Shown here: in pieces, positions 1-61,385 of the stretch
How positions within the stretch are numbered: position 1 is the stretch's first letter
How the letters are laid out: every line of letters starts with the position of its first letter
Assembly: GCF_026213295.1 (NCBI RefSeq)
Contig: NC_079412.1
Span: 16,906,228-16,970,227 of the forward strand
Reading direction: 5' to 3'
Source of the DNA: Gadus chalcogrammus
Lineage: Eukaryota; Chordata; Actinopteri; Gadiformes; Gadidae
Length of the DNA stretch: 64,000 bases
Made by a program: the position numbers and the translations under genes
Notes under the pieces: generated by a model
Databases searched by the model: none
What the model was told of the DNA's origin: nothing
Seen by the model: only the letters and a program-made list of their open reading frames with translations

Positions 1-160
1 TTACCCCTCCTTTATTTCTCTGAATATCCCAAGTAGTAATCAACACATATTTGGAAACAATTGCCAAAGCTATACTCATCAGGTCTTTTTACACTCTCAC
101 CCTCAAAAACAACAAAAAACAAATTTTGATACACTTGTATCTTTGAACGAACTATATGTG

Positions 161-163
161 CTG

Positions 164-261
<98 letters not shown>

Positions 262-300
262 TGTGTATGTCTTTGTGTGTGTGTGCGTGTGTGTGCGCAT
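161..300 (+). repeat. (GT)n microsatellite
   Basis: A nearly pure GT run to 259, then interrupted GTGTGC units to about 300. Confidence 0.97.
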
Positions 301-600
301 GCGAGACAGCACATTATGGAACATTAGCCTAAAGACTTCCGCCACATTTCTGCAAGGGAGATTCCCTGACTGTCAATCAGCCTGCAGAATCGGCTGTCAT
401 ATCAAAAACCAAACACATAATTAAGTTGCAAACAACCCTGTGGTGAGAGAGGGGCAGTGTGTGTTTGTGTCTATGTGTGTCTATGATCACATGTGTGTTT
501 GTGCACTTTCACTTGTGTGTCTGGGCGTGTTCACAAATGACGCTCTTGTGGATGTACATCAGACTGATGTACATCAGATGATGAGTGTGTTTGCATGTCT

Positions 601-756
<156 letters not shown>

Positions 757-912
757 TATATATATAGTTATATGTATATATATTTTATATATGTACTGTG
801 CTGTCTTTATGGACCTTCCTGTGTCTTGAATAAAAAGTTGATTGATTGATTGTGTGTATTGCGTGTGTGTGTGTTGACTTCTTGTGGGACTTAGGTCATG
901 CAAGAATTCACA

Positions 913-1015
<103 letters not shown>

Positions 1016-1096
1016 GGGCACAGGGAGATGGAAGCAAGGTGAAGACTGACAGCCTTGAAATGCAGAGCCCAACATGGGAGGATGTGGGGAAGGTTG

Positions 1097-1200
1097 AGGA
1101 GGAGGAGGAGGAGGAGGAGGAGGAGGAGGTGGAGGAGGAGGAAGATAGTGATGAAGAGGATGAGGAAGAAGAGGAGTTGGATGTGGGAGGAGGAGGGGGC
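1097..1200 (+). repeat. (GGA)n purine tract
   Basis: A GAG/GGA triplet run, the source of spurious poly-Glu frames. Confidence 0.9.
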
Positions 1201-1394
1201 GGAGCAGCAGGAGGAAAGGCGCAAGAGGAGAAGGATGCGGGAGAGGCAATAGATATTGATGGAGAGGAGGATGGGCTAGGGGAATGAGGGAGGATGCGGA
1301 GTAGAAGACAGGGTATGGGAGAGAGAGAGATTAGAAGCTGTCTGACTCCATTGTGGAGGCAATGGCAACTGACAAATCAGAGGGGAGTCAAGCT

Positions 1395-1565
1395 TCTCAA
1401 AGGAGCCTTGCGTCGAAGCCATTAAGCCATTACGGCTCAGTCCTTTCCGCGACCCAGGTTTGATTCCTGCCCGCTGTAATTTGCTGCATATCCTCCCCCC
1501 TCTCTCCCATATCTTCCTGTCTAACTCTCACTGTATCTTTCATGAATAAAGCATCAAAAGGTGCC
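1395..1565 (+). repeat. tRNA-derived SINE copy
   Basis: A box-B-like GGTTTGATTCC at 1458-1468 is followed by the fish SINE body CATATCCTCC...CTTCCTGTCTAACTCT and an AATAAAGCATCAAAA tail. This arrangement is typical of a common acanthomorph SINE. Confidence 0.6.
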
Positions 1566-2257
1566 CTGCGTCAAAAGGTCAGGGAGATCAAACTAGAAAT
1601 GTCAGCCTGCTGTTTGAAGCATTGGGGCCAAGACTAGTCAGTTCAGTAATAACAATTGATTGAATGGACAATTATTTTTTTCTTTTTAACAATTATTTTT
1701 TAAAAAAAGAGGTTGAAATGGAGGAGGAGGGGAGGGGGGGGGGGCGGATTCCTGGACTAGTATAGGTTAATCTTCCAGGGTCAAAAGAGTGTTATTGTAT
1801 CTTTTGGTGAGATCCAAGAAGGGAGCAGTTAAAGTCCCTCCTTACTCAAACAGTAGAATAGGTGGCATTCATCTAATGGGACTCTAAAGGGAACCATTCA
1901 TCTAATGGGATACTCTATTGCCACTGATTGCCTGCAGAGGCAACCATTATGAGCATTATTATTAAATGCATTACATCGCCTCTTGATTGAGCATTCTTCC
2001 AGTCCACAAACAGCTGAAGACGAGCTTCATTCCCCACGGCAAGAAGTCATAAGCACTGTCATCCCTCCCATCTGACTGCAGTGGTAAACACAGCAGGCCT
2101 CAAACTTTCTCTATAAAACTACAGATGCAGAGGAAGACCCCTCTGTACACCGAAGGAGGGGCGGGGGGGCAAACAACTTATCATGAGCCTCACCCTAAGG
2201 AGCTCGCCTTCTGGGTGTCACTCAACCTTTAGCGGAGAGACAAAGCTCCTAGTCTCC

Positions 2258-2259
<2 letters not shown>

Positions 2260-2335
<76 letters not shown>
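2260..2335 (+). repeat. (GTT)n microsatellite
   Basis: About 25 TTG/GTT units. Confidence 0.97.
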
Positions 2336-2338
<3 letters not shown>

Positions 2339-3325
2339 TGCTGAATGCTAGCTGCAAGACAACACAGGCGCAGGGAAGATTCCGGCTCTCCAGAGGTGAG
2401 CATTAGTTCTGCTCCGTTGTCCGAGCGCTCGCTTGTGAAATAACGTTGTCACTATTAATTGAAGGCGTCTCGTCTGTTATAGGGGCTCCCAAGGGTGGCG
2501 GATTAGATTGTTCATCCAAATATCCCAACAATGCGATTACCTCACCGCCTTCAAACTAAAGCCGTTTCTCGCCAACGCACTTGGATTTTGTCAAACTTTT
2601 TTTTCGAGTTAACTCAGATCCTCATAAACTCTGGTCATTATCGTTGGCAAATATCATCAGTTTTGCCGGATGACACGGAAAGGATCACAATGTTTTTTTA
2701 TTCACCATTTTCAAAATTATCATATATTTCAAATTTCATGCCTGGGTGAAGGAAAGTAAGCGGTTTATTCAATGTGTTTATGCAGCTAAAGCTGAGCGTT
2801 AAGATTTGAGGCTTTGGGATAATAACTAATTCATATTGTAGCGATGGAAAAGTAGTGTGACACAATATCAGACTTAAATGAAACCAACAGAGGGTTAGAA
2901 GAATGATAACTAGGTATAGGCTAAACTTATTCATTAATTTGGAATTGCAAACTCTATTCACTTCCAAGTAGTCAACCATCAGGTGATGAAATTCAAGTTA
3001 AAGTTGTGTGTCCAGCCAATTGAAAGATGTACAATATAAAGGGCTGCCCACTGCCGCTAGTGCTGCAGCTAGTGGGGAGTTAAATGTGGTGAACACATAT
3101 TGTTGTGTAGCATTGTGTGTTTGCAATGACAATAATGGATAACTAGTAACAGACATGTTTCTGCCAAGGATTATACACTAGACTGGAACCAGACAGAGTC
3201 AGAGTTTGAAATTGTCAGATATTCTGACCTCCAGCTGTGTGTTCTGGCAAAAATCAAGTGCATTGATGCAATCATTGTTATTAATCATATATAGCGTGTC
3301 CAGCATCGTGTTTCCTAATCCTCAC

Positions 3326-17955
<14,630 letters not shown>

Positions 17956-19728
17956 TTTTTCACAGGAACCTTTTAAAAAACAATTCAATGCCACCTTTTA
18001 ACGGAACAGAAGTCCTCCGTTACGCTATCCGATGTATAACTGCACTCCTGTGTAAGTGAAATGAAGCATACACATTGTCATTCAACCTGCAACAAACGTT
18101 TTCAACAAACTTTCAGTGAATTCAAGCCATGGTTTATAATTAAAAGCACATGGAATTTTGAGCAGCATGGAAATCGATATAACATGATTCAATATTTAGA
18201 GTGCAGAACGAATGTAGAAAAAGGCCCATGGGTGTGTCAGTTTCTCCTGGTTTCCCCACTACATAGAACACACTGTGCGGAGGATCTGTTGCAGATCAGA
18301 GATCATGTAGTGTAATGAGTCCACTTGGAATAAATCTCCTTGTAGGCAGATGACAAGACATGTTATGCAGTTGTAGTTGAGGTTTAACCAATGTTTATTT
18401 GAACAATGAGGTCCTAGAGACCGGGAAGGAGCAATAAAAGCATAAAACATAATTTGAACCGTCTGATCTGTGACTTCAGATGTATGCAATGGATAGACAA
18501 GGTGGTTTCTGTTTCTCTTTCCTCCGCTCTCTGGCCTGCGATTATCGTTGATCACAAGACGTTATGTCACTGCATGCCTTTTGTAATCTTGTGACTCCAC
18601 TAAGTCATCCAAATATTTCACCACGCAATTACCTTTTATCATTATTACAAGTGTAGTGCAGAGCATCTCTACATGAATTAGCATTGTTACTTTCCAGCAG
18701 CTGTTGCGTTTCCCTGTCAAATGCCAGTGCAGATATTGGACTGTGAACGATGTTGACATTGTACACATATCTTTTTCACTAGACATCTTCTAAGCTCTTT
18801 GTTTACCTCAGTGTGTGGCAAAACCTGTGTCAACGTGTCTCCAAATACTCCAACTCCAACTGCTCATCAATAGAAAGTACTTTTTTTAGCAAAATATTAA
18901 AAAAAAACTTTGAGACATAGTTCATTTTCAGCATTAGGTATTCTATAATAAACAATGGTATATCATATGGCTGCATGCAGCCCTGATATGAGGTATAATA
19001 TTGTTTAACGTTGATTTCATACAATTGCTGCATATTAAAAACATACATTGCTGAAACTTTTAGTGAAGAGGGCAAAAACAATATAAAGGCAAAAGGCATG
19101 CGTGATTATAACAAAATAAAGCTGAATAAAGTTTAATGACGGCATTAAATAACGTTTAAATGTAATAACGGTCTACTACTCATATCAGTAGCCTACATTT
19201 ACCATAAAAGCTAAAATATAACGAACCAGAACCAGACATTAAATCGGAACGGCATCATTGATTTGTGACCAGATGTCGGCTCTACTTTGCAAATGCTGGC
19301 CTCAACGCATATTTTTTATGGTCTCGGCAAAGGGATGTTCAATAAAAAAAAACACCGAGATAAAATTTTCTGTGTGACAATTAATTTAACTTTTACAACG
19401 ATCTTCATTGCTCACCTTTGGTTCCCGATTGATGTTGACGTTGGTCAATCAATGCGCGCCGATTCAAACTTTGAAGCCCAATGTTTCACACTAGTGCGGC
19501 GCGGTGTGCAGCAGGGTTGAGTGGAGTGGAGTTGACTGCTGGAGCTGAGTGCTGCTCAAGAGTACATTAGTGCTACCGCGACCGCTGCTCAGTGGGGGGG
19601 CGGGACAACCCTTTCCCTTTGAATTAACCTCGTTCCCAGGCGTTCTCATCCAACAACGGAACGCCTGGGACGTGGATGCTCCAAATGAGCGTTATTTGCG
19701 AGAGAGAAAGTGGGCTGGACTTACAGTA

Positions 19729-19778
19729 ACGAGAGAGAGGGAGAGAGAGGGAGAGAGAGGGAAAGAGAGGGAGAGAGT
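19729..19778 (+). repeat. (GA)n / GGGAGA tract
   Basis: GAGAGAGG units in the intergenic spacer, upstream of fbln2. Confidence 0.9.
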
Positions 19779-19973
19779 TTGTTGTTATTATGATTTTTCT
19801 AGTATTAATTCTTGTCATGTTATTAATATTATTGCTCTTTGGACTGTTACAAGCTGATATGAACTAAGGGACCGGAAATTGTGTGGTGGCAAACCAGGAT
19901 AACGATATAATTGATGCTCCCTCAGCCTGCCGTATGTTCAGGATCCAGGAGAGCATATTGACCAGAATATTAA

Positions 19974-20403
19974 AGGCACCCAGTGCAACTTTCGAGGCTT
20001 AAAAATAAACATTCAATTTCTAGTCTTTTTTACACGTAGTAAGTTTCAATAACTCCATACCATTACATACCGACATTCAAGCAGCAAAGATGAGACGTCG
20101 TTGTGTGGTGAGAACTGATATAAAATCGATAACAACAACAATGCCGCCATTTTCTTTATTTTTTGTAACCTACAATAAATAAAGCAGGCTTCCAGTCAAT
20201 GGAAAAATGGCTTCTCCCCACCGGCGATTGTTGTTGTTTACGTTTTTCTATCAGTTCTCACCACACAGCGACGTCTCATCTTTGCTCCTTGAATGTCGAT
20301 ATGTAATGGTATGGAGTTATTGAAACTTACTACGTGTAAAAAAGACTAGAAATTGAATGTTTATTTTTCATTGAATGTTTACATAAAGTTGCACTGGGTG
20401 CCT
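19974..20403. mobile_element. 430-bp TTAA-flanked foldback MITE
   Basis: Starts AGGCACCCAGTGCAACTTT and ends with the inverse, with TTAA at 19970-19973 and 20404-20407. The two arms are each about 170-190 bp and pair over most of their length (for example the shared block around GAGACGTCG, TGTGTGGTGAGAACTGATA), so almost the whole element folds back. No ORF. It lies between fbln2 and nup210. Its TTAA/AGG ends resemble those of the element at 47071-48143. Confidence 0.85.
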
Positions 20404-23400
20404 TTAAACCACCCGCTGTGATATCAAGTGTGTGGGCCGGGTACATAAAAGGTTTTACAGCGACATCATGTTATGCCTTGGGGGCATTTTTTATAGATCG
20501 TATAACTTTTTATATATTTTATTTATATAGGATCTGAGGCATATCGAATCAATTCAGTGAGTCTGAAAATCACAAGCACACGATGTGTTGTCACAACTTG
20601 TCGGTGGGCCAACACTGCAACATAGGTCGGCGTCGGTGTAATCCAGGGGTCACGGGGTCAAACGGAGAAGGAATGAAAAGAGAAACCATTTACTGCAGAC
20701 AGCATTGGTTGCTATTGGTTAACAAAGCTTACAATGTTTTAATAATAATGAACGACAGATTTTAGTATTATGTTTTATTAAAGAAGAAACTTTGAAAGAA
20801 TAATATTCAATATTTGATTGGTTGACTTAACTAAAAATGGACCAAATGTATCAGCGTCTTTTCACAGCCCTCTGAAGATGTTCAGTCATAGTTAAACATG
20901 CTGTCTGTTCTTTCTTTGTTTATTATGCTTTTTGTAAAGCCAGGCTTCTGTTATCGTAATATTATTATTATAGGATAAATAATACAGTATAGGCCAATTC
21001 CGAAGTTTTTCCCCCTCTTGACTGCAGTCAACAACTCTCTCTAATGTGTGCTCTACTGGAATACGAAACTTAATTTTTGATTAAAGTAAATCTGACCTGA
21101 TCTGATCACCTGTAGAGAGCTGTTTTGTCATTCCAGCATACTAAAACCACATCCTAGGAAATCCCTCTTCTGTCTTTAAACCATGGTCTTGGGTAAGAAT
21201 ATAGTACTCTTAAAATCTTCTTGTATTTCTTTTTGGTTGTTCTATTTATTCATGCTTAGAATGTTCACTTTAGTCCTTCGTATTTCCTAGACGTGTATAA
21301 TATTTGGAGTTGAGTTATAATTTGAGTGTAATTTGTATGAAATCGTTCAGTTGAGTTGAAAGCAAAGTTGAACGCAAATGGGGGGGAGGGTCGTTTCTGT
21401 TAGTTGTTTAGTTTCAAAATGTGCTTTCATGCTCTTTCCTGCCCTCCCTACAACTCTGGAACCGTATCTCCATAACCTTTAAATATTGAAACGCCTGCCT
21501 GAATCAGAAGAAAAAAACACAAATTCAAGGACATGGCCATAACCTCTGACAGTGTAAAGCAGCTTGTAGTTTTCCATTGAACGTGTCGACGTGTCTGCAT
21601 CCACCACTCTGCTAATGGTAAAGCGTTACAGAGGCCTTGCAGCATGGATTTTCCTGGCCCCAGGTGGAATGTGATATCAATCTGACCAGTGATGTAAAGC
21701 TAACTGGGCTGTTTTCCAGTAATCAGGGCATATGAGCAAAATGGCCCTAAAGCTAGGTGTAATCCCCAGATTGGTGGCTTGCTGCTTCTTTGTCACGGTG
21801 GCCAACAGACCGATGGGGGTAGGTCGCTGTGAGAGATGACTGTGGGGATAATGTAGAGTTGACTATAATTAGCTGTACAATGAAATCAAATTAAAAACAC
21901 CAGAGAAAAATATTAAATTAGACATCTTTTTTTCCTCTATTCCAACAAGGTTGTACATTTGATACATGTAACATAACTGAAAGAACGGCTGGGCACAGGT
22001 CAAACAATTCCATTGGACTGAGGTGGACATCTTGAAAAGCAAGAAGGACCACCTAATGTGAAAGGTTTGTTCTGCATAGGGTTGTGAAAATTGAAATAAG
22101 CAATAAAATATGAATTGATGCTGCTCAAAAACTGGTTCCACAAAATATAAATTAATTGCAGTATTCTTACACAAACTTTAGATTCTCAACTCTGTAGAAG
22201 TCAGGACCGCTTTCTTCATCTCCAGTGGTTTGTTCTGTGTTCTGGCCAAGCACCTTCACAGCAGTAATGACCGTCGGACCAGAGTAACGTAACCTGACAC
22301 ACACTAATTGGCGGGACATAATTGCGTCCAACTCAGTTGTAATTCCTCATTCATGCATGTTTGAAGGATAACTTCTGCCAAAAGTATTTTCCCATGCCCT
22401 CTGACTGCGTCTTAATAATCCACCTTACGACTGTGATTAGTTTGAACTTTTCCGATTTTTCCAACGTCTTGATGGCCGAATGTCAGATTTTATCCTCTAC
22501 ACATAATAAAATGAAATTGTCTCATTATCTTGAGTTTAGATGGAAGCCATGCAGAATACCAAACATACAGTATAATGAAGTCACTGGCAGTGCTTTAGAT
22601 ACTAAGCTAATGGCAGTGACTTCATTGTCTGCGAGGCTCTGTAAGCTTAAATTATTACTATCTGTGCCTTGCCCCTGTCCTCACTGCCCTTGTTTATTTT
22701 CATAGGTGGACAGACATCCTCAACATACTGATTGCTGGAACGGTGCTACCTGCAAGATAAGATGCAAATTATACTAGGCCTACTTATTATCCAATAGTTT
22801 CTGTGACTGAGGACATAGCTGGGAAAATAAAATCTAAAGTACTTCTAAAATAGACCATGTTAGTAGTAGGCCTATAGCATAAGGTACAGGTCAGGGATAT
22901 GGATGGCAAAATGATCCTCATATTATTGTTCTTGCATCAACAGGCCACATATGTGACCTGTCCATGCTGCCTCTTTTGATGACCAGGAACGCAGTGCTCT
23001 GCAGGTTTGCATGTGTGTTCAATCAGATAACAGTCACTGTAGGCTCGGACTTGAAAAGAGGAAGTATTTAATACAGACCAGTCAAACGGTTGGCCACTCT
23101 GCAGGAGGCTACACCATGAAAATGAAAGGTGAACGTCGTCAAAGTGTCTCACAGCATGCGGCTCGTAAAGAAAAAACAGGCTCTAAACTTAACAGCGCGT
23201 CCGGTGAGGGTTCCAATCTTTTAAATTGTTGTTTAGCTCATTTAGACAAATCTGGTAAAGAGACTTTTAAATCATTCATAGTAACACTTTACAATATAAT
23301 TAACATGAATGAATGCAACTATAAGTATCATTATATAGCATCAGCATAAATGTTAGGGGTGGGGTTAGGGTTTGAGTGTGTTGGGTTGGGATTAGGGTAG

Positions 23401-23496
23401 GGTTATCATGAACACCAATAATAACCATGAAAACCATTAGTAAATGATAACTAGATCATTGGTAAGTATTATCTTACTTAATGCATATAAGTGGAT

Positions 23497-23610
23497 TGGC
23501 ATTTTGCAGACGCTTTTATCCAAAGAGACTTATAATAATTACATTTGTCAGAAGAAAGATAATCAATCTATCGCTGTCCGTTCAGTAGGGATGTTAATAG
23601 AACCAATTGC
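23497..23610 (+). repeat. fish SINE-core copy (GCAGAYGCTTTTATCCAAAG family)
   Basis: GCAGACGCTTTTATCCAAAG at 23506-23525 and the following GACTTATAATAATTACATTTG match the same family core as the copies near 10,020 and 63,250. Confidence 0.55.
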
Positions 23611-23731
23611 CAAGCACTGACAAAAGTTAGGTTAACCCATTCCCTGTGTACAACAAAGATTAATTAATGCAAAACTAGGTTAGTTTAGTTTAAATGTGAC
23701 GCTATTGTTTAAAAAGTGCAAACAATTATAA

Positions 23732-23796
23732 AAGTCATGATAATGATTACAACCAAAAAATAATAATAAGTCATGATAATGATTACAACCAAAAAA
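23732..23796 (+). repeat. tandem duplication, 36-bp period
   Basis: A 29-bp unit starting AAGTCATGATAATGATTACA occurs at 23732 and again at 23768. Confidence 0.8.
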
Positions 23797-26229
23797 TCAG
23801 AACCGCATTTTGTTTCTGAAGTCTCTGGAAATGGAATCGCTTACACAGGGGTATAGCCAGGCTATAACAGACAGAGCTGAGAACATCTAGCACTTTATCC
23901 TCATGTTTGCTATGTAAACTATATGAACTGTAATGATGTTTATATTTGCCTTATTATGAAGTCCTTCAAATAAGGAATATCTATTTAATTAGTTATTATA
24001 TATATCTTGGACTTGATATAATATAGTCCTATGACGTATCGGGAACTTCCATTTCATTTTCACTAAATTAAACTCAACTCGGCCCCGTCTTAGCTTGATC
24101 TTATACAAACTTAACTGGTCAAAGTCTTCTATCTTTCCAAGCACATGCTGGAAAGCTCAATGTGGTTAGTCCTGGTTTTCATTGCACCGTTACACCAGTT
24201 ATTATGTGTACTCTACCTACAGGACTCTTTTCAGAGCCTCACACCTAGACCCTCAAGCTGGGCACTTCCCACACTATGAGGAGCACTGGCACTTCAGAAG
24301 CCCATTACGATTCTTTTAAACGCAGATCAATGGGACCGCTCAGAGGGGCCAGTGTGTCGAGTTTTAAATAAGCATTGGAGAACATTGCTCTGTAACCTTT
24401 CTTTTGGAGCTGACCAAGCATGATGGCATTCTTTCTTCTCACCAGGAAAGATGTGGGTGCTGATGCATGCGAGATGAGGGGAAGTCAAAAGCAACTGTGA
24501 CTATTCCCGCATAAAAAATACATTCTCACAATAGGTATTATCATACTGCGGTATTTTTGGCTACCAATTCACAACTAAAAATGAGTTTTGAAAGCCTGGA
24601 TTAAACACAAATAAATACTGTACATTTTGGAGGGCAAAATCTTTTATTCCTTCTCACTGCGTATCACCTGGGAACTCAATGAAAAACACTGGTAGCCTAC
24701 ACTGGCATGTAGGCTACCCCAAAGCATTGGTCTAATGGGCCAAAATATGCTGCGTGGGAGAATTCATGCTTAAAGGTTTGAAAGTTTCAGGTTTTATGTA
24801 TTTTGAAAAACACAGGAACCATCTTTAACGTAGGCGTGTGAGCTGTGATCCTAACACAATCTTGAAATTCAACATAACAATTGTATTTATTTTTAATAGC
24901 TGAGTGTTTGTGTTGCAAGGCCAGGACTTTGTAAACAACCATGAACATTGTCGAAGTGCAACTGTAAAAGGAAAGAGAAAGTAGAAAAAATACTTTCCAG
25001 TCCTTTTAGAACTTCCTTTTCATTCTTGGAACTGGTTCATGGCTCCTGTGAACACTGCCAGGCATATGCTAAGAAAATCACTGAGGGACCCATCCAGAAA
25101 TTACTCTACATAGCAGGATTTTGCTTTTGGAAGGAATTCTCTAGCCATTGCACAAATTGTCAACATTTTAGAGAGGTTTCCCATGGGAGCTACTTACAGG
25201 CAAAGCTAGCTATTCACGATTGTTTTTCTGTTGAGCACACATTCGTCACATCAATTTTTCCAGCTACAGCACTGCCCACACAAACAACTGTACATGGATA
25301 CAATTAAGGGTGGAAACCCACACAATCCTGCTATTCAGAAAACAATGAGCCGTACTCTGTTCACACTGTTCGAGCAAGGACATGTTCTTAATATCTAAAA
25401 AAAATCTCACCATACTAAAGCCAATGTAAATTGCCATGGAATGAAAATATCAAAAAAGTTTATCTTCGGACACAAGTGATGTGTTTGTGGATGAAATATG
25501 ACCTTTGGCGTGGTAAAATATTTATTCAACATATAACCCTGCAGTAAGGCATTTCGTTTTTCTTAATAAAAAGAGAATAATTAAAAACCAGCAATATGTG
25601 AAATGTTTTCTCGATTTTCTAAATCAGAATGGTATATAGTTAAGGAGACAGGCTTGCAGCTTATATTTAACGTATGTTTATGTATATTTAAATGATCGCA
25701 AGAGTACAACACAGCTGTCCCACCTTCCCTTTCCTCCATTTTGGTTTATTATTTGTTATGGCTGTTCAACTTATTCTTAACTTTGTATTTATTGCTCTGG
25801 CCTTGATTAATCATTAACAACATTTTGAATATAAATAGATGATATAAAAGTAGTTTTCAGTGACACCTAGAGGGGAAAATGTGTATAGAATCTGAAGATG
25901 TTTTTATTATCTAATTGGAAAAAGTTCCGCGGGTAGTCCATAGGTAAAAAAACATAATTGAGAACCGACCATATCATATCGTTTAACATACACTATTACA
26001 CTAATGGCAGTGTTATCACTTTGATCCAACAAATATTGCTTTCCATGTATCCATATTCGTCCATGTAGAACACCACAGTGTTTGCCTCAAGGCTAATAAA
26101 ATACTGTACATGGATAGTATAATGTGGTTTCTACTCTATTATATTCTACATTAGTCTATTTCATTATTGCAGATAGAATGGCACATTAGCCCCTGGCTAT
26201 ATAAAATAAGAGTCACCTGTTCCTTTAAG

Positions 26230-26400
26230 AAAGAGCGTCAAACCCGGTGTCCTCGCCTGCTCTACTGACGTATGATCGGTCCCAGCATGCACAGCGCACA
26301 TTGGAACTCCTACAATTGATAATGGCGGGTATTACTTCAAACGTGCATCATTTTAGGAGATATAGCTAATATTGTGTATGGAAATTAAGACACGAAAATT
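26230..26400 (+). promoter_or_regulatory. nup210: probable nup210 promoter with ZNF143-like and YY1-like sites
   Basis: TCCCAGCATGCACAGCGC at 26280-26297 closely fits the ZNF143/THAP11 (SBS) consensus, and ATAATGGCGGG at 26319-26329 fits the YY1 core ATGGCGG. A CRE-like half site TGACGTA is at 26267-26273. Such sites typically sit at start sites of housekeeping genes, and this cluster is 425-490 bp before the nup210 ATG. No TATA box is obvious. The transcription start is inferred, not shown. Confidence 0.55.
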
Positions 26401-26693
26401 AAAATACAATTCAATGGCATGATTTCGCCAGTATTATTGAAGAGACTCAAAGCGGCGACGGACGAACTTTAAGCAAAGACAACGTTACATGTGATGTGCT
26501 TGCTCCAGGTTCTGTAATGAACTGAAACTAACTATCATGACAACGTGTGTTCGCCTCCAGCTATTGTGGCGTTAAGAGTCAGAGCCGTTCTGTAGACGCC
26601 TACCTTAAGGACTGAGCTCCCTGTTTGAAACCATAGCTGATGGGTAGTTAAAGTAGGAAGCTGAGTAGAAGACAGTCCGCACTGGTTATTTAG

Positions 26694-59350
<32,657 letters not shown>

Positions 59351-61385
59351 TGAGCTGGTGTCCCTGTCTGTTTGTCTGTCTGTCCGTCCGTCCGTCCGTC
59401 CGTCCAAGAGAAACATACCACTAGTCAATTTACTTTTGAATGTGCCTCATTTTCAAGTTGATGAATGCCGTTGGAAAGGCCAACAAAATCAACTTGACAT
59501 TCTGACAATTTCGTTAATTTTAACGACGCAATTACATTGTATGGCGGCAGACTGAGTGTGTGTGGCTCACTGGACCTTTTGTAGCTGTGTGTGTGTGTGT
59601 GTCATGTTTTTTTTTTATGCAAAGTGCATATTAATATATATATATTTATATGCACTTAATGTCCATGTTTTTGATTGCGTTTGAATTTGATAACTCAATT
59701 GAAGAATTTAAATTGAGTGCGCTTTATAATGCTCTGCCTCTGTACTACTCGACATGTAGTAGTGTACAACGTTTGGTTTGAAGTGAAATGTAATCTCAGG
59801 ATCTGTGATAATTGCGGTTGCATTCATCTGCAAATATAAACTTGAAGATGTTTATTTCACTGTTATAGGAAACTTCGTGCCAGTTGTGTTTCGTTTTACT
59901 GACTGAGGGATAAACCCTTTCAATGTGCACATCAAAACCAACTAACGGTTTGGGAGTTTTATTTCTCTGGCAAGCTTTCCGGTCATCAGAATTCAGAATC
60001 TAGAAGGACTGATACATTTGTTTGTTTCTTTAGCCAAAGTCATTCAGCTCTACTTTCACTAAACAATGTGAAATCATCAACAAATGTGAAGCATCTTTCA
60101 GCTCTTAATTTGCTTTCTGTAATTTCAATTGGTGTTATTTCGATAATTTGTGTAGCAGGCTTCTCGGATCCTAACTTTGCTTTAAAGATTGGTACATGGA
60201 AGTTTGATGATTTGCATTTGAAGAACAATTGTATTTATGTTAGTTAGTTTGAAGAGGAGAAGTTGTTCCTGTGAGTAAATAAGATGCTGATATTTTGTTA
60301 ATTAGGCGTGCCTTACACCAACTGAATTGCATAAAGAGCTTGTTTGTTAATTAAATCGGTCTTATACCACCTTGCTTGTATGTCTTTCTTGAATTTAGGG
60401 TCGCATTTAATTAAATCAATGCTTATAAAGTCAGATATTCCAGAGACTTATGTAATTTTATAATTAATATAACATTTATAAACAAATACTTCTAATACTT
60501 AACCAATATGAAAGACCAATTCAATAATATTAGATCATTAAGAAGCATCCTTTTAATAACATTTTATATAATCTGATAAATGACATGTAAATTCAGACGT
60601 ACACTGTCTAAAAGTTTTAAATAATGGTGCAGAGTCATCTATAGTATTAATAGAGAAACAATATAAACGTTTTAAAAGCAGTTAAACTTGCTTCAGTTTA
60701 ATGTGCACCATTTCTGGATATCAAAACCTAAAATGCTATTTTTATATTTCACAACACTGCTTCACACCCAGCTCGTATGTTTCCCCGATATCTGCCCCTG
60801 AAGACCGGTAACACAGCACATCACTCTGGTGCTCAACACACAAACGGTGAGCGCTGTAAGTGGTTGTGATTCACACCGAAACACTCCCTGGGGGGCGCGT
60901 CGAAAGGTCTGACAATACTGATCAAATATTTCCTCGTCTGTCTGCCCTGGTACCCTGGACGGCGCTGGTGGCGGTGGAGGCTTTGGCCACTGGGCTCATT
61001 TGTATTCGCTGACACTGTGCACGGAGATGGCTGCTACACCACTTTCAGGGAGTGATGTAATGGCAATGCGCAATGAGGGTGATGAATCCCAAACATACAG
61101 TCACCCAGCACAGTCATCCTACATTCTCTCATGTTGGAGATGTGTGTGTGTGGGGCGGGGTTGGGGTATAAAGGTCCAAATTTGCACCCCTTGAATGTTG
61201 CATTTCATTTGAAAAGCATTGTGGGTAATACACATCCCATACTCAGTGTTTCTAACATGTTTTTCTTTCGAATACCTGAAAAAGAACATTTGTCAGGAAG
61301 AAATAACCAGAAGTGGCGGACCACAGGTGGAGGTGACAGCCGTGCAGATTGTTCAGTCGGCCGCTTAATAAAGAAGAATAAAGTG
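59351..61385 (+). other. nup210 3' UTR and downstream flank
   Basis: After the stop codon the sequence is AT-rich with no open frame of note. Possible poly(A) signals: ATTAAA at 60350-60355, and two AATAAA hexamers in the stretch 61364-61380 (TTAATAAAGAAGAATAAAG). No canonical AATAAA is seen in the first kilobase. The true 3' end cannot be decided. A (TGTC/CGTC)n tract lies at 59368-59405. Confidence 0.4.

Larger units (their letters stand above)
18060..26230. other. intergenic spacer between fbln2 and nup210
   Basis: Eight kilobases without a recognisable gene. It must contain the untranslated first exon and promoter of fbln2, which I cannot place; the CpG-containing stretch 19,440-19,590 (GCGCGCC, GTGCGGCGCGGTG) is one candidate. 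It also holds the TTAA foldback element, a SINE-core copy and degenerate TTAGGG-like sequence at 23,348-23,405. The open frames present are short and unrecognised. Confidence 0.6.

Noticed and set aside
18259..18555. 98-codon minus-strand frame upstream of fbln2.
   Set aside because: No recognised domain and no link in phase to the fbln2 start exon.
23348..23405. TTAGGG-like motifs, possible interstitial telomere repeat.
   Set aside because: Units are irregular and few; more likely part of an ordinary dispersed repeat.
24948..25307. 119-codon open frame with several cysteines (CNCKRKEK, CEHC).
   Set aside because: No ATG at its start, no recognised domain, no splice context and AT-rich surroundings. 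Probably chance.
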